The notes under the pieces are model-generated. The model did not search any database. It saw nothing but the letters and a program-made list of their open reading frames with translations, and was not told the DNA's origin. Position numbers and translations under genes: made by a program. 5,263 bases of DNA from Deltaproteobacteria bacterium (GTDB lineage Bacteria > Desulfobacterota > SM23-61): contig JACRCA010000153.1 of assembly GCA_016234425.1 (NCBI GenBank), positions 1 through 5,263 of the forward strand. Reading direction: 5' to 3'. Of this stretch, positions 1-5,263 are shown one piece after another. The stretch's first letter is position 1, and each line of letters begins with the position of its first letter.

Positions 1-2687
1 TCCGCGGCGCTAAGAAGGGCCTTTTCCTCATCACCTTTCTTTTGACCTCCACTTCGCAGGACCTGTTTCGCCACAAAAATCTTAAGTTTCTCCGGAGCCT
101 GATCCATCAAAGCCAATAAGGAAGGTTCCAGTTCGGACAGGCGATAGGCCAAGCCCGCGCTCAAGCCCGCGTCCGCTCCTAAGAGTCGGGATATCTCCAA
201 AAAGCTGTCGATCAGCGTCTTCCCATCCTTCTTCGTTTCCTCGGCCTTGGCCATTCCGGCATCCCATTGTACTACCCACGTGCGGCTCCCTCCCGCCCGC
301 CGATCAAGTTCCAGGGCCAAAGCGTTTCTCCCACCCTTTTTCTTGGCCTCGTCCTTGAGCAAGTCGTGGACCCGATGAATAGCCGCCGAAAGAGGTCTTT
401 TGTGATGGGTAATGAGGACCGCAGCTGAGATACTGATCCTTGGCCCACCTCCTAAGTGGACCGCCAGTCTCCCGGCGGCTGGTGTCCAACTTCCTTCCAA
501 TGGACAAGGGGCCTTGGAAGGGTCGGAAGGGATGTATACAAAACCCCAACAGTAGGCCTCGGCAATATCTCGGGCGGCCTGAAGGGCCGTGGAGACCGGG
601 AGCACAGCCATCACGTCATCACCTCCGGCATAGATGAGCCTTCCTTGGTGGTGATGAATAATCCGTGGCACCGTATTGAGGGAAAAGTCCCCCAAAGACT
701 CGGATATGGAGGCGTGGACTGCAGGTGAAAGGCCCCTGTTATCATTCAATCTCTCCTTCAAAAAATCCTGGTATCTTGATGGAAAGCCGGGATCGCTAAG
801 CTTTTCTGTAAGCTCAGGGTGAAGGACCGAATTCCAGGTCGCCGCGATGGTCTCCCCGCCGACCAGTCGGCCCATGTGATCCCCGTCCATTAGGAGAATG
901 GCATAATATCGATCCCCGATTGCCATTGGATCTTTGACCTTTTTCATCTCTTTGAAAATCTTCTGGCATTCACGTCGGTCCGCATCTTCGATGTCCAGGA
1001 TCTCAGGTCCCTTTTCCTCGTCCATTTCGTGGACGTATTGGGCCAGTTTACTGCGCCATCGGGTCCCCAGCGCTTTGTGGAGCTCTCTTCCTGCTACGCG
1101 GCTAAGCCAGTCAGTGAGCGCGATCTCTGTTGTAGAAGGGAAACGATTTTCATTTTTTATCAGTTCAGCAAGGGCACCATCTTTCAACCTTCTTCGCAAG
1201 ACCTGATGAGACAATCGTTTTATTAGTGCAAGGCTACAAAGTCTTTCAGAAGGTTTGAAGTCGCTCTTGGGCCACCATTTATCTTTAAAAGCGCTCCAGA
1301 AGGGATCCCGATTCGGTCGAGGGTTTCGATCCTCTCCTTTCATCCAATCCCAACGAAGGGCCTCATAATCCCCCATGATGTTGCATTTGATTCCAGGCTC
1401 ATCCTCCCGAGAGGTATCAAGTCGGCTTTTTCCAGCAGCTAAGAACCTCTGGACCAGCATATGGCTCACTCCGTATTGAGTTCCTTCTGCAGAGGAGTCC
1501 GGGTAGAAACCCCTCACCTTCATGAGAAGATCCAAAGGCTCTTCCCACACAGAGATTGGGAGCAACTGGCCCAAAAGTTTGGGAGTATCCTCGCGAAGGA
1601 GGGGTAGGGCTGCCCAGCGAAAATTCCAGAAGTGTTCCATTTGGCGCTGAAATTGTTTTTTCATATAGGAGTCAGTATGCCCCGTACATTCCTCAATCTC
1701 CCTTATGACGGCCTCACCGAGTTTCCCCCATTGCTTTTTAATAAAATCTGACACGGTCTCTGCCATCTCCTTTTCTTGCCCCGAGGGAGCGAGGAAGACG
1801 AACTTGTTGGGGAAGGACGCTACCCCTTCAGCCAGACCATTTTCCAGCCAAGTCAGGTGGCATTCATTTCGAAGGAGCCAATTTACCAACGGTTGCCCTT
1901 GGAGGCTGGGATAGAGGATGTGGTCTGACCCAAGTCGATAGATTATCTGGCGGATTCCTTCGAATACTAGCCACGAGAGTATTAAGGAACTCATCCAATA
2001 ATCCCGAAGTTTCCGAGCCTGACTAATAAAGGATTGGACCGGTGTAATATTAAATACCATGATTGAGGCCCTGCTCTCGCGCGAGAGATCAAAACACGAC
2101 CCTAACGCCGAGACTAGACCACAGTGCTGCCAAATGGAGTGGTCTGGAATACGGGGATCGGCAGGGATGCGGTACCAGAGGCTCTTTAATTTTCCTATAT
2201 TTTCCTGGGCAAGCCGAATCCGGAGAACATGATGGAGATAATGGAACAACGCCGCTGCGTACCCATCTCTGCCATCCCGGAAGGAGGCCAAAAGCCCATT
2301 CTCGCCAGAAGTTGTCCCAAGGTCTCGATGAAGAATATCCAAAATTTTCCCATCCTCTACCCGTATATTTGCGGATGATAGAGACAGGCTGAGAGACCCC
2401 ACCTTACCACAAGGATGCGTTAATACCGGTCGAGAGAGAAAGTCTATGGAGCTTGATGCCTGAGGATCTTCGGCAAAGTCGGGCAAGAGTGAACGATCCA
2501 TCCCAGAGGCAATCCCGTCGGCAGCTCCACGAAGGTCACTGGAAATCGGTGTTAGGTCGAGTGCCTCCAGCAAGGCTTCACTGCGCCTTTGGTATCCTGG
2601 GATGCATAGGGCTTTATCCGGAGGGTCATGGAGATAAAGACTGATTTTACGATTCCAGTAAGATGCATCATTTCGAAACCAGTTCAT
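1..2687 (-). CDS. cmr2: Cas10/Cmr2, type III-B CRISPR effector large subunit (3' end beyond the window)
   Basis: Large subunit of the Cmr RNA-guided complex. In this family the HD domain can cut ssDNA and the palm pair converts ATP to cyclic oligoadenylate when target RNA binds. I translated the minus strand from the ATG at 2687-2685 through 895 codons to the left edge without meeting a stop. Motifs in order: HDPPDK at residues 20-25 (HD nuclease site); DPRIPDHSIWQH around 177-188, typical of Cmr2; ILYPSLQGQPLV near 257-268; a zinc-finger-like region at about 435-487; FPSTTEIA from 516; DGDHMG at 601-606 (first palm); LIYAGGDDVMAV with GGDD at 688-691 (cyclase palm); then LITHHKRPL. The start has AGGAGGT four bases upstream and overlaps the cmr1 stop. 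Each CxxC-like pair keeps only its first Cys (C435-N-I-M and C484-S-L-A). Known Cmr2 proteins run from about 870 to over 1,000 residues, so little should be missing. The HD and GGDD residues are intact, so I infer both activities. Confidence 0.96.
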   Translation of the reverse strand, partial: MNWFRNDASYWNRKISLYLHDPPDKALCIPGYQRRSEALLEALDLTPISSDLRGAADGIASGMDRSLLPDFAEDPQASSSIDFLSRPVLTHPCGKVGSLSLSLSSANIRVEDGKILDILHRDLGTTSGENGLLASFRDGRDGYAAALFHYLHHVLRIRLAQENIGKLKSLWYRIPADPRIPDHSIWQHCGLVSALGSCFDLSRESRASIMVFNITPVQSFISQARKLRDYWMSSLILSWLVFEGIRQIIYRLGSDHILYPSLQGQPLVNWLLRNECHLTWLENGLAEGVASFPNKFVFLAPSGQEKEMAETVSDFIKKQWGKLGEAVIREIEECTGHTDSYMKKQFQRQMEHFWNFRWAALPLLREDTPKLLGQLLPISVWEEPLDLLMKVRGFYPDSSAEGTQYGVSHMLVQRFLAAGKSRLDTSREDEPGIKCNIMGDYEALRWDWMKGEDRNPRPNRDPFWSAFKDKWWPKSDFKPSERLCSLALIKRLSHQVLRRRLKDGALAELIKNENRFPSTTEIALTDWLSRVAGRELHKALGTRWRSKLAQYVHEMDEEKGPEILDIEDADRRECQKIFKEMKKVKDPMAIGDRYYAILLMDGDHMGRLVGGETIAATWNSVLHPELTEKLSDPGFPSRYQDFLKERLNDNRGLSPAVHASISESLGDFSLNTVPRIIHHHQGRLIYAGGDDVMAVLPVSTALQAARDIAEAYCWGFVYIPSDPSKAPCPLEGSWTPAAGRLAVHLGGGPRISISAAVLITHHKRPLSAAIHRVHDLLKDEAKKKGGRNALALELDRRAGGSRTWVVQWDAGMAKAEETKKDGKTLIDSFLEISRLLGADAGLSAGLAYRLSELEPSLLALMDQAPEKLKIFVAKQVLRSGGQKKGDEEKALLSAA

Positions 2688-3838
2688 ATGTACCTCCTGA
2701 GATCTTCTAAGGAAACGCGTTCCATTAGGATGTCCAACTTGCGATGGACTCTATCCCAAACCTCGATCTGGTTTTCCACAGAAAAGTATTCCTTTTTTCC
2801 ATCTCGGTTCATTTCATCACTCAAACGAAAGGGCAGATGCAATGCCAGGCCAACAAAGCCAGTAGCCGATTTGCGCACAACGAATCTAAGTGGGGAGGCG
2901 TGTCGACCATGGTTTCCCCAATTCTGCGCCTGGAGAGCTTCGTGGTGGGTCAACGGGAACCCAAGGAGATGTCGTTCTGCTGGCTTATCTTTCCCGCCAG
3001 GATCAAAAGCTTTCAAAGTCATTTTGGTCGTGGGATCTGGAAAATCGATTACGCGTAAAGAAATATAAGCCTTTGCGATCTCCCTCATGCATTCGGCCCA
3101 GCCGGAAGAAATATTTTGGGTTCCCCAAAGAAGGAACCCACGATCATCCATCCCAAAGCAATTCGGATAGTCATGCCTTTGCATCCCTTGTTTCCAAGGA
3201 AACGCGGTAATCAACGGCTCCTGATCTGGTATTGATGAGTTGCTCGTCTGAAAGCTTCCCCACCCATTTCGACAGCGTGCCCCAATCGCCCCGAAAGCCC
3301 TTACGAAGTCCATGACGCGTACTAAATCTTTTTGAAATGCTTCCGGAAAAGTCACGCAAACGGTAAAGTTTGATTTAGGAGGAAAATAAGAGTGCTTCAC
3401 TCGTCCTATTGGATTCATCAATCCAATTCCTCCCAAATAAAGAAGGGGATTGACCAAACCATCCATAGGCTTATCAACCTCTGGATGCTTGACCTTTTGT
3501 TTCTCCATTTTCTGCCATTCTGAAAATAATCCTTCCTCTTTTTTCAGCGAGCCATAAACTTGAACCGTCACAAGAGACCGCCCAGCCTCTTTGCCACCTT
3601 TGCCGAAAAGAAGTGATTCTTTTTCGAAAAGATCCTCGGTGGAAATATCATGACCATAAGCTACTCTCCACCAGTATCTGAGTTGGGCCTTGAATGGTGC
3701 GGCTCGTAACTCGGCATCTTGGGATGCATTACCCAGGAACATAGGGGTGACAATTTCGCATTGCAGGTCAATCTTTGTCCTTCGAAAGTGGCGGGCAATT
3801 CCGAAGGAATAACCCGTGCTGTTTGCCTCGAAAGTCAT
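2684..3838 (-). CDS. cmr1: Cmr1, RAMP-family subunit of the type III-B Cmr complex
   Basis: A complete protein of 384 residues, within the usual Cmr1 size. In known Cmr complexes this RAMP protein sits at the end of the backbone that holds the 3' side of the crRNA and target RNA. Visible signatures: the N-terminal RAMP strand and Cmr1 hallmark CEIVTPMF (27-34), AELR (42-45) and RYWWR (54-58); the glycine-rich loop AFGAIGARCRNGWGSF (181-196); and a second RAMP half with RHASPLRF (312-319) and hydrophobic strands to 337. About 22 residues precede the first conserved strand, slightly more than usual. The ATG at 3838 is nevertheless preferred because it has AAGGAGG ten bases upstream and overlaps the preceding stop as ATGA. 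Its own stop overlaps the cmr2 ATG in the same way, so the two genes form one translationally coupled operon. Domain assignment is from motif recognition alone, but the neighbour being Cas10 makes it firm. Confidence 0.95.
   Translation of the reverse strand: MTFEANSTGYSFGIARHFRRTKIDLQCEIVTPMFLGNASQDAELRAAPFKAQLRYWWRVAYGHDISTEDLFEKESLLFGKGGKEAGRSLVTVQVYGSLKKEEGLFSEWQKMEKQKVKHPEVDKPMDGLVNPLLYLGGIGLMNPIGRVKHSYFPPKSNFTVCVTFPEAFQKDLVRVMDFVRAFGAIGARCRNGWGSFQTSNSSIPDQEPLITAFPWKQGMQRHDYPNCFGMDDRGFLLWGTQNISSGWAECMREIAKAYISLRVIDFPDPTTKMTLKAFDPGGKDKPAERHLLGFPLTHHEALQAQNWGNHGRHASPLRFVVRKSATGFVGLALHLPFRLSDEMNRDGKKEYFSVENQIEVWDRVHRKLDILMERVSLEDLRRYI
2692..2698 (-). promoter_or_regulatory. Shine-Dalgarno site of cmr2
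   Basis: On the minus strand AGGAGGT lies four bases before the ATG at 2687-2685. It sits inside the last codons of cmr1, whose TGA overlaps that ATG. This fixes the cmr2 start and points to coupled translation of a 1:1 pair of subunits. Confidence 0.85.
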
Positions 3839-3848
3839 ATTGTCAAAT

Positions 3849-3855
3849 CCTCCTT
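3849..3855 (-). promoter_or_regulatory. Shine-Dalgarno site of cmr1
   Basis: AAGGAGG on the minus strand, ten bases before the cmr1 ATG at 3838. It lies within the final codons of the truncated ORF6N frame. An imperfect inverted repeat (AGC[C]ACCC / GGGTGCT around an ACA loop, 3862-3879) stands directly upstream of it. A hairpin there could affect access to the site, but the stem is short and carries a bulged C, so this is only a possibility. Confidence 0.7.
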
Positions 3856-3861
3856 TCGGCC

Positions 3862-3879
3862 AGCACCCTGTGGGTGGCT
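3862..3879. repeat. Short imperfect inverted repeat before cmr1
   Basis: AGCCACCC and GGGTGCT on the minus strand can pair over seven bases with one bulged C and a three-base loop. It lies at the point where the ORF6N homology stops and just before the cmr1 ribosome site. It may mark the recombination junction or act on translation. It has no following T-run, so it is not a terminator. Confidence 0.35.
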
Positions 3880-4208
3880 ATCATTAAGAACTCTGAAGAG
3901 CATAGCTATTCCCTGTTCTGTGAAAACATAGGGAAGGTAACGTCGGCCCCCTTTTTCTTTTGAGATCTCAAATTTTGATCTCAAAGATTCGAACTCCTCT
4001 TGACTAAGCTGAAACATAACGCCAGGAGGAAAGCGATCGATATTTCGCTTAACCGCTTGGATGAGACTCCTGGTTTCCACCTCATATAGATCTGCCAACT
4101 CAGCATCAAGCATACCCTTTTGCCCCTAATGAGAAGGATCTTGCTTTCGATGATTTCCCGGAATACTAAATCTTTCCTTCCATCGGGCTCCTTACTTTCC
4201 ATAACCGG

Positions 4209-4316
4209 CCTACCCCTCTTTCAGATGAAACCCGATTTTTCTTTTTGAGGTCTTCGTGGGGCCGTGAATTGCCGTATGGTTTCAAGACCGCTCTGAATTG
4301 GCCATCTTAATTTTTT
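4209..4316 (-). pseudogene. Decayed C-terminal tail of a second ORF6N-family gene
   Basis: The minus-strand sequence repeats the tail of the gene at 5025-5263. Peptide ETIRQFTAPRRP matches KAIRQLMAPP there, and the DNA agrees closely from GTGGGGCC (4256) down to CAGATG-AACCCGATTTTTCT (4222-4241). A small deletion after APR shifts the frame, so the reading visible here ends as QKEKSGFI and TGA at 4221. In the ancestral frame the same bases give KIGFHLKEG and a TAG at 4211-4209. About a dozen extra bases sit near 4290-4303 relative to the other copy, and homology fades by about 4316. A 72-residue frame can be opened to 4439, but its first half reads through the nonamer repeats and shows no ORF6N features. 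The next ORF6N gene begins seven bases after this tail, so the genes were arranged head to tail. Confidence 0.7.
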
Positions 4317-4334
4317 GCTAAGGCATCTAACCGC

Positions 4335-4375
4335 CGTGACCGTTTTCTTTAAACGGACACGAGCTACGGACACGG
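4335..4375. repeat. ACGGACACG nonamer cluster A with a hairpin
   Basis: Two exact ACGGACACG nonamers lie at 4353-4361 and 4366-4374, a 13-bp pitch. The first nonamer also forms the right arm of an inverted repeat: CGTGACCGTTT at 4335-4345 pairs with AAACGGACACG at 4351-4361 over 11 positions with one mismatch and a five-base loop. No T-run follows on either strand, so a terminator is unlikely. The same motif recurs in cluster B about 147 bases away. It resembles a dispersed repetitive extragenic element or iteron-like protein-binding sites; function unknown. Confidence 0.6.
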
Positions 4376-4460
4376 TTAAAGTCTCGCCTTTCCCTTTCAC
4401 TTTCGACTTTCTATTCCACCCCCAGGCGGCCCTTCGCAATCCGGAAATATGTCGTTATCC

Positions 4461-4530
4461 GACCGTTTTCCGTTGACCGTTAAAGAAAGTTCCCTAAAAA
4501 CGGACACGCATCACGGACACGGACCACGGA
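4461..4530. repeat. ACGGACACG nonamer cluster B
   Basis: This is a second copy of the cluster A element. It starts with the same decamer GACCGTTTTC (4461-4470, also 4338-4347), has 24 extra bases, then carries ACGGACACG at 4500-4508 and 4513-4521, again 13 bases apart, with a degenerate third unit (ACGGA) at 4526, exactly one more pitch along. The 25-base core agrees with cluster A at 21 positions, and all four differences fall in the four-base linker. It abuts the leader-distal CRISPR repeat. The interval between the clusters, 4376-4460, shows nothing I can name. Confidence 0.6.
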
Positions 4531-4535
4531 TCTCC

Positions 4536-4646
4536 GTCGCAATCCCGTTGTAATCCGGTCTCTCATTTCCACACGGTTTCTGGTTGACCTCTCCGGGTGG
4601 GATTGTGCCGTCGCAATCCCGCTGTAATCCGGTCTCTCATTTCCAC
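4536..4646 (-). CRISPR. Minimal CRISPR array: two 37-bp repeats and one 37-bp spacer
   Basis: Two direct repeats, 4536-4572 and 4610-4646, match over 37 bases with one difference (T at 4548, C at 4622); identity extends two more bases to the left of each. They enclose a spacer of 37 bases (4573-4609), giving a 74-bp period. Read on the minus strand each repeat starts GTGGAAATGAGAG and ends CGGGATTGCGAC. The terminal ATTGCGAC has the form of the eight-base crRNA 5' tag of type III systems (ATTGAAAC type; from memory, Thermus thermophilus uses ATTGCGAC). That orientation puts the leader on the right, where an AT-rich tract lies, and makes the array co-directional with cmr1-cmr2 about 700 bases downstream. 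No third repeat exists at the expected 74-bp steps on either side. With only two repeats the call rests on size, ends and context. The spacer target cannot be told from the window. Confidence 0.72.
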
Positions 4647-4815
4647 TCTGGCCCCAAATTCTTTCCCAAAATCATAACCTTATACCCCCATTTTCGAGGA
4701 CCCCTCTCGGACGCATCAAGTTCACCTCCTTTTTCAGACAAAAAACACCAGCCCCCTTTCTCCTATTTTTAAATTATAAATTAAATTTAATAGGTTATAT
4801 AATGATAAAACTTTT
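4647..4815 (-). promoter_or_regulatory. Putative CRISPR leader, copy proximal to the array
   Basis: The sequence directly upstream of the first repeat in the minus-strand orientation. From 4761 to 4810 it is almost pure A/T and contains a perfect minus-strand TATAAT at 4778-4773, about 125 bases before the first repeat. No good -35 hexamer stands 16-18 bases upstream (best is TTATAT), so the promoter is tentative. The AT-rich block and the C-run/TTTTCGAGG segment recur in diverged form at 4816-4975. Confidence 0.5.
4672..4716 (-). other. Possible 14-codon leader ORF with a perfect Shine-Dalgarno
   Basis: On the minus strand AAGGAGGTGAA (4731-4721) stands four bases before an ATG at 4716 that opens a 14-residue frame, MRPRGVLENGGIRL, ending in TGA at 4672. 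The ribosome site is as good as those of cmr1 and cmr2, yet the frame is tiny, resembles nothing I know and ends 26 bases before the first CRISPR repeat. It could be a stranded start of a lost gene, a leader peptide, or chance. Confidence 0.25.
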
Positions 4816-4975
4816 CGAGCATCCCCCCCTGTTTTTGAGGTCTCGGAGGTCCTCGAATTTGAAAAAATTTTTCTCATGATTTCAATTGGTTCCGACACGG
4901 CACAAGCTCACAATATTTCCCTTATTTTTCTTTTTAAAAATTACCATCAAATTCAATATGTTATAAGAATGGGGT
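4816..4975 (-). repeat. Diverged second copy of the leader-like sequence
   Basis: By eye this interval aligns with 4677-4800. The closest part is the AT block: 4776-4797 against about 4945-4967 agrees at roughly 17 of 20 positions (ATxAAATTxAATAxGTTATA), with similar T-rich flanks. Further left both contain an ATCCCCC/ATACCCCC run, then TTTT(C/T)GAGG, then TCTCGGA. Several indels separate the copies, and the second copy is followed by no CRISPR repeat. I see no gene in it. Confidence 0.4.
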
Positions 4976-5024
4976 CAAAGAATTTATATTGACAAACACC
5001 ATTAACCTGAGATGCTAAATCATT

Positions 5025-5263
5025 TCACTCCATTTTTCGGCTTTTTCCATACCCCCCCTGTCTCTCTTTCAGATGGAACCCGATTTTTCTCTTCGAGGTC
5101 GCCGGTGGGGCCATGAGTTGTCTTATGGCTTTGAAGATAGCCATAATTTTTTCATCATGGTCTTCAATCCGGTCTTCCAATTCCTTCAACTTGACAGCTA
5201 ATTCTTTGTGATTGGCCAACAGTTCTCTAAGCCTGACAAATACCCGCATAATGGTAATGTTCA
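5025..5263 (-). CDS. ORF6N-family protein, C-terminal part (5' end beyond the window)
   Basis: The frame is open to the right edge. Upstream of an internal Met at 5249 it reads NITI then MRVFVRLREL, matching the VNI-x-IMR-x-F-x-RLRE junction that follows the ORF6N domain in this family, so the true start lies off the window and 5249 is not the start. The tail is a charged heptad-rich helix (LLANHKELAVKLKELEDRI to KAIRQLM), a probable coiled coil for oligomerisation, then KRKIGFH, a common family ending. The last 15 residues (LKERQGGYGKSRKME) look like an extension: the related copy near 4211 has GGGTAG, a stop, where this copy has AGACAGGGG and reads on. With no other domain in view the protein may be an intact putative DNA-binding regulator, the only member of the tandem set here whose visible part is undamaged. 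Confidence 0.72.
   Translation of the reverse strand, partial: NITIMRVFVRLRELLANHKELAVKLKELEDRIEDHDEKIMAIFKAIRQLMAPPATSKRKIGFHLKERQGGYGKSRKME

Larger units (their letters stand above)
3835..4202 (-). pseudogene. ORF6N-domain protein gene, frameshifted and C-terminally truncated, coupled to cmr1
   Basis: The ORF6N domain is a putative DNA-binding domain of phage and bacterial regulators. The gene starts at the ATG at 4202 (MESKEPDGRKDLVF..., then ILLIRGKRV), and the family sequence then continues in another frame from about 4113 (MLDAELADLYEVETRSL, QAVKRNIDRFPPGVMFQLS, GGRRYLPYVFTEQGIAML). Family proteins read RGK-R-V-M-L-D as one stretch. The DNA here reads GTATGCTT where GTAATGCTT would keep the frame, consistent with loss of one A. 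The upstream frame runs on to a stop at 3981 without family features. After VLND the downstream frame loses the expected family C-terminus, an NI-x-IMR-x-F segment and coiled coil, and ends with 14 unrelated residues at 3835, its TGA overlapping the cmr1 ATG. A 92-residue product from the ATG at 4113 is possible but has no obvious Shine-Dalgarno. It is probably non-functional, though its translation may still feed ribosomes to cmr1. Confidence 0.8.

Noticed and set aside
82..549. Two minus-strand frames within the cas10 region
   Set aside because: They are out of frame with the continuous 895-codon Cas10 reading, which carries all the family motifs.
2628..3068. 146-codon plus-strand frame opposite cmr1/cmr2
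   Set aside because: It lies antisense to conserved Cmr1 sequence and the cmr1-cmr2 junction, has no recognisable domain and no Shine-Dalgarno. It is a shadow frame, as are the other plus-strand frames between 440 and 3963.
4335..4361. Rho-independent terminator
   Set aside because: The stem is good but neither strand has a T-run after it, and it belongs to a repeated element.
4221..4439. A 72-residue minus-strand gene
   Set aside because: Only its last 25 or so residues resemble anything (a frameshifted ORF6N tail). The first part translates the nonamer repeats, so I call the tail a pseudogene and not the whole frame a gene.
4462..4498. A third, degenerate CRISPR repeat one period to the left
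   Set aside because: The bases at the expected place show no agreement with the repeat and belong to nonamer cluster B.
4826..4862. A further ORF6N-tail remnant, from TTTTTGAGGTC and a C-run shared with 4243-4253 and 5051-5100
   Set aside because: The match is about ten bases, and the segment aligns better with the leader copy at 4681-4710.
4989..5020. Plus-strand promoter with TTGACA at 4989-4994
   Set aside because: The -35 is perfect, but no acceptable -10 falls 16-18 bases on, and no plus-strand gene follows.

Overview
The window holds the 5' part of a type III-B CRISPR-Cas (Cmr) effector operon on the minus strand, preceded by a short CRISPR array and the wreckage of a tandem family of ORF6N-domain genes. 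Every supported gene reads on the minus strand. The organism is a bacterium, or possibly an archaeon, of middling GC in its genes, with strong AGGAGG-type Shine-Dalgarno sites. ORF6N genes are mostly bacterial and phage, which favours a bacterium. The sequence does not support a finer assignment.

Left to right: positions 1-2687 are one uninterrupted frame of 895 codons encoding Cas10/Cmr2, whose 3' end lies beyond the left edge. It carries the N-terminal HD motif, a DGD-H-M-G palm motif and the GGDD cyclase motif. Positions 2684-3838 encode the RAMP protein Cmr1, joined to cmr2 by an ATGA overlap. Positions 3835-4202 are an ORF6N gene that is frameshifted and has lost its C-terminal half; its stop overlaps the cmr1 start, again as ATGA. 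Positions 4209-4316 hold the decayed tail of a second ORF6N gene, and 5025-5263 the intact tail of a third whose start lies beyond the right edge.

The 700 bases between these ORF6N tails hold no convincing gene. They contain (a) two clusters of ACGGACACG nonamers on a 13-bp pitch, (b) two 37-bp direct repeats around one 37-bp spacer, whose minus-strand reading ends in ATTGCGAC like a crRNA 5' tag, and (c) an AT-rich leader-like region that appears to be a diverged tandem duplication.

Working model: the mini-array would be transcribed leftward from the AT-rich leader. Its crRNA would load the Cmr complex encoded just downstream, in which Cmr1 is a backbone-end RAMP subunit and Cas10 the HD/cyclase signalling subunit. 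cmr3-cmr6 and any Csx1/Csm6 effector would be expected past the left edge; none is visible here. The array appears to have been built into, or preserved within, a degrading run of ORF6N genes, the last of which now sits as a truncated leader cistron translationally coupled to cmr1.
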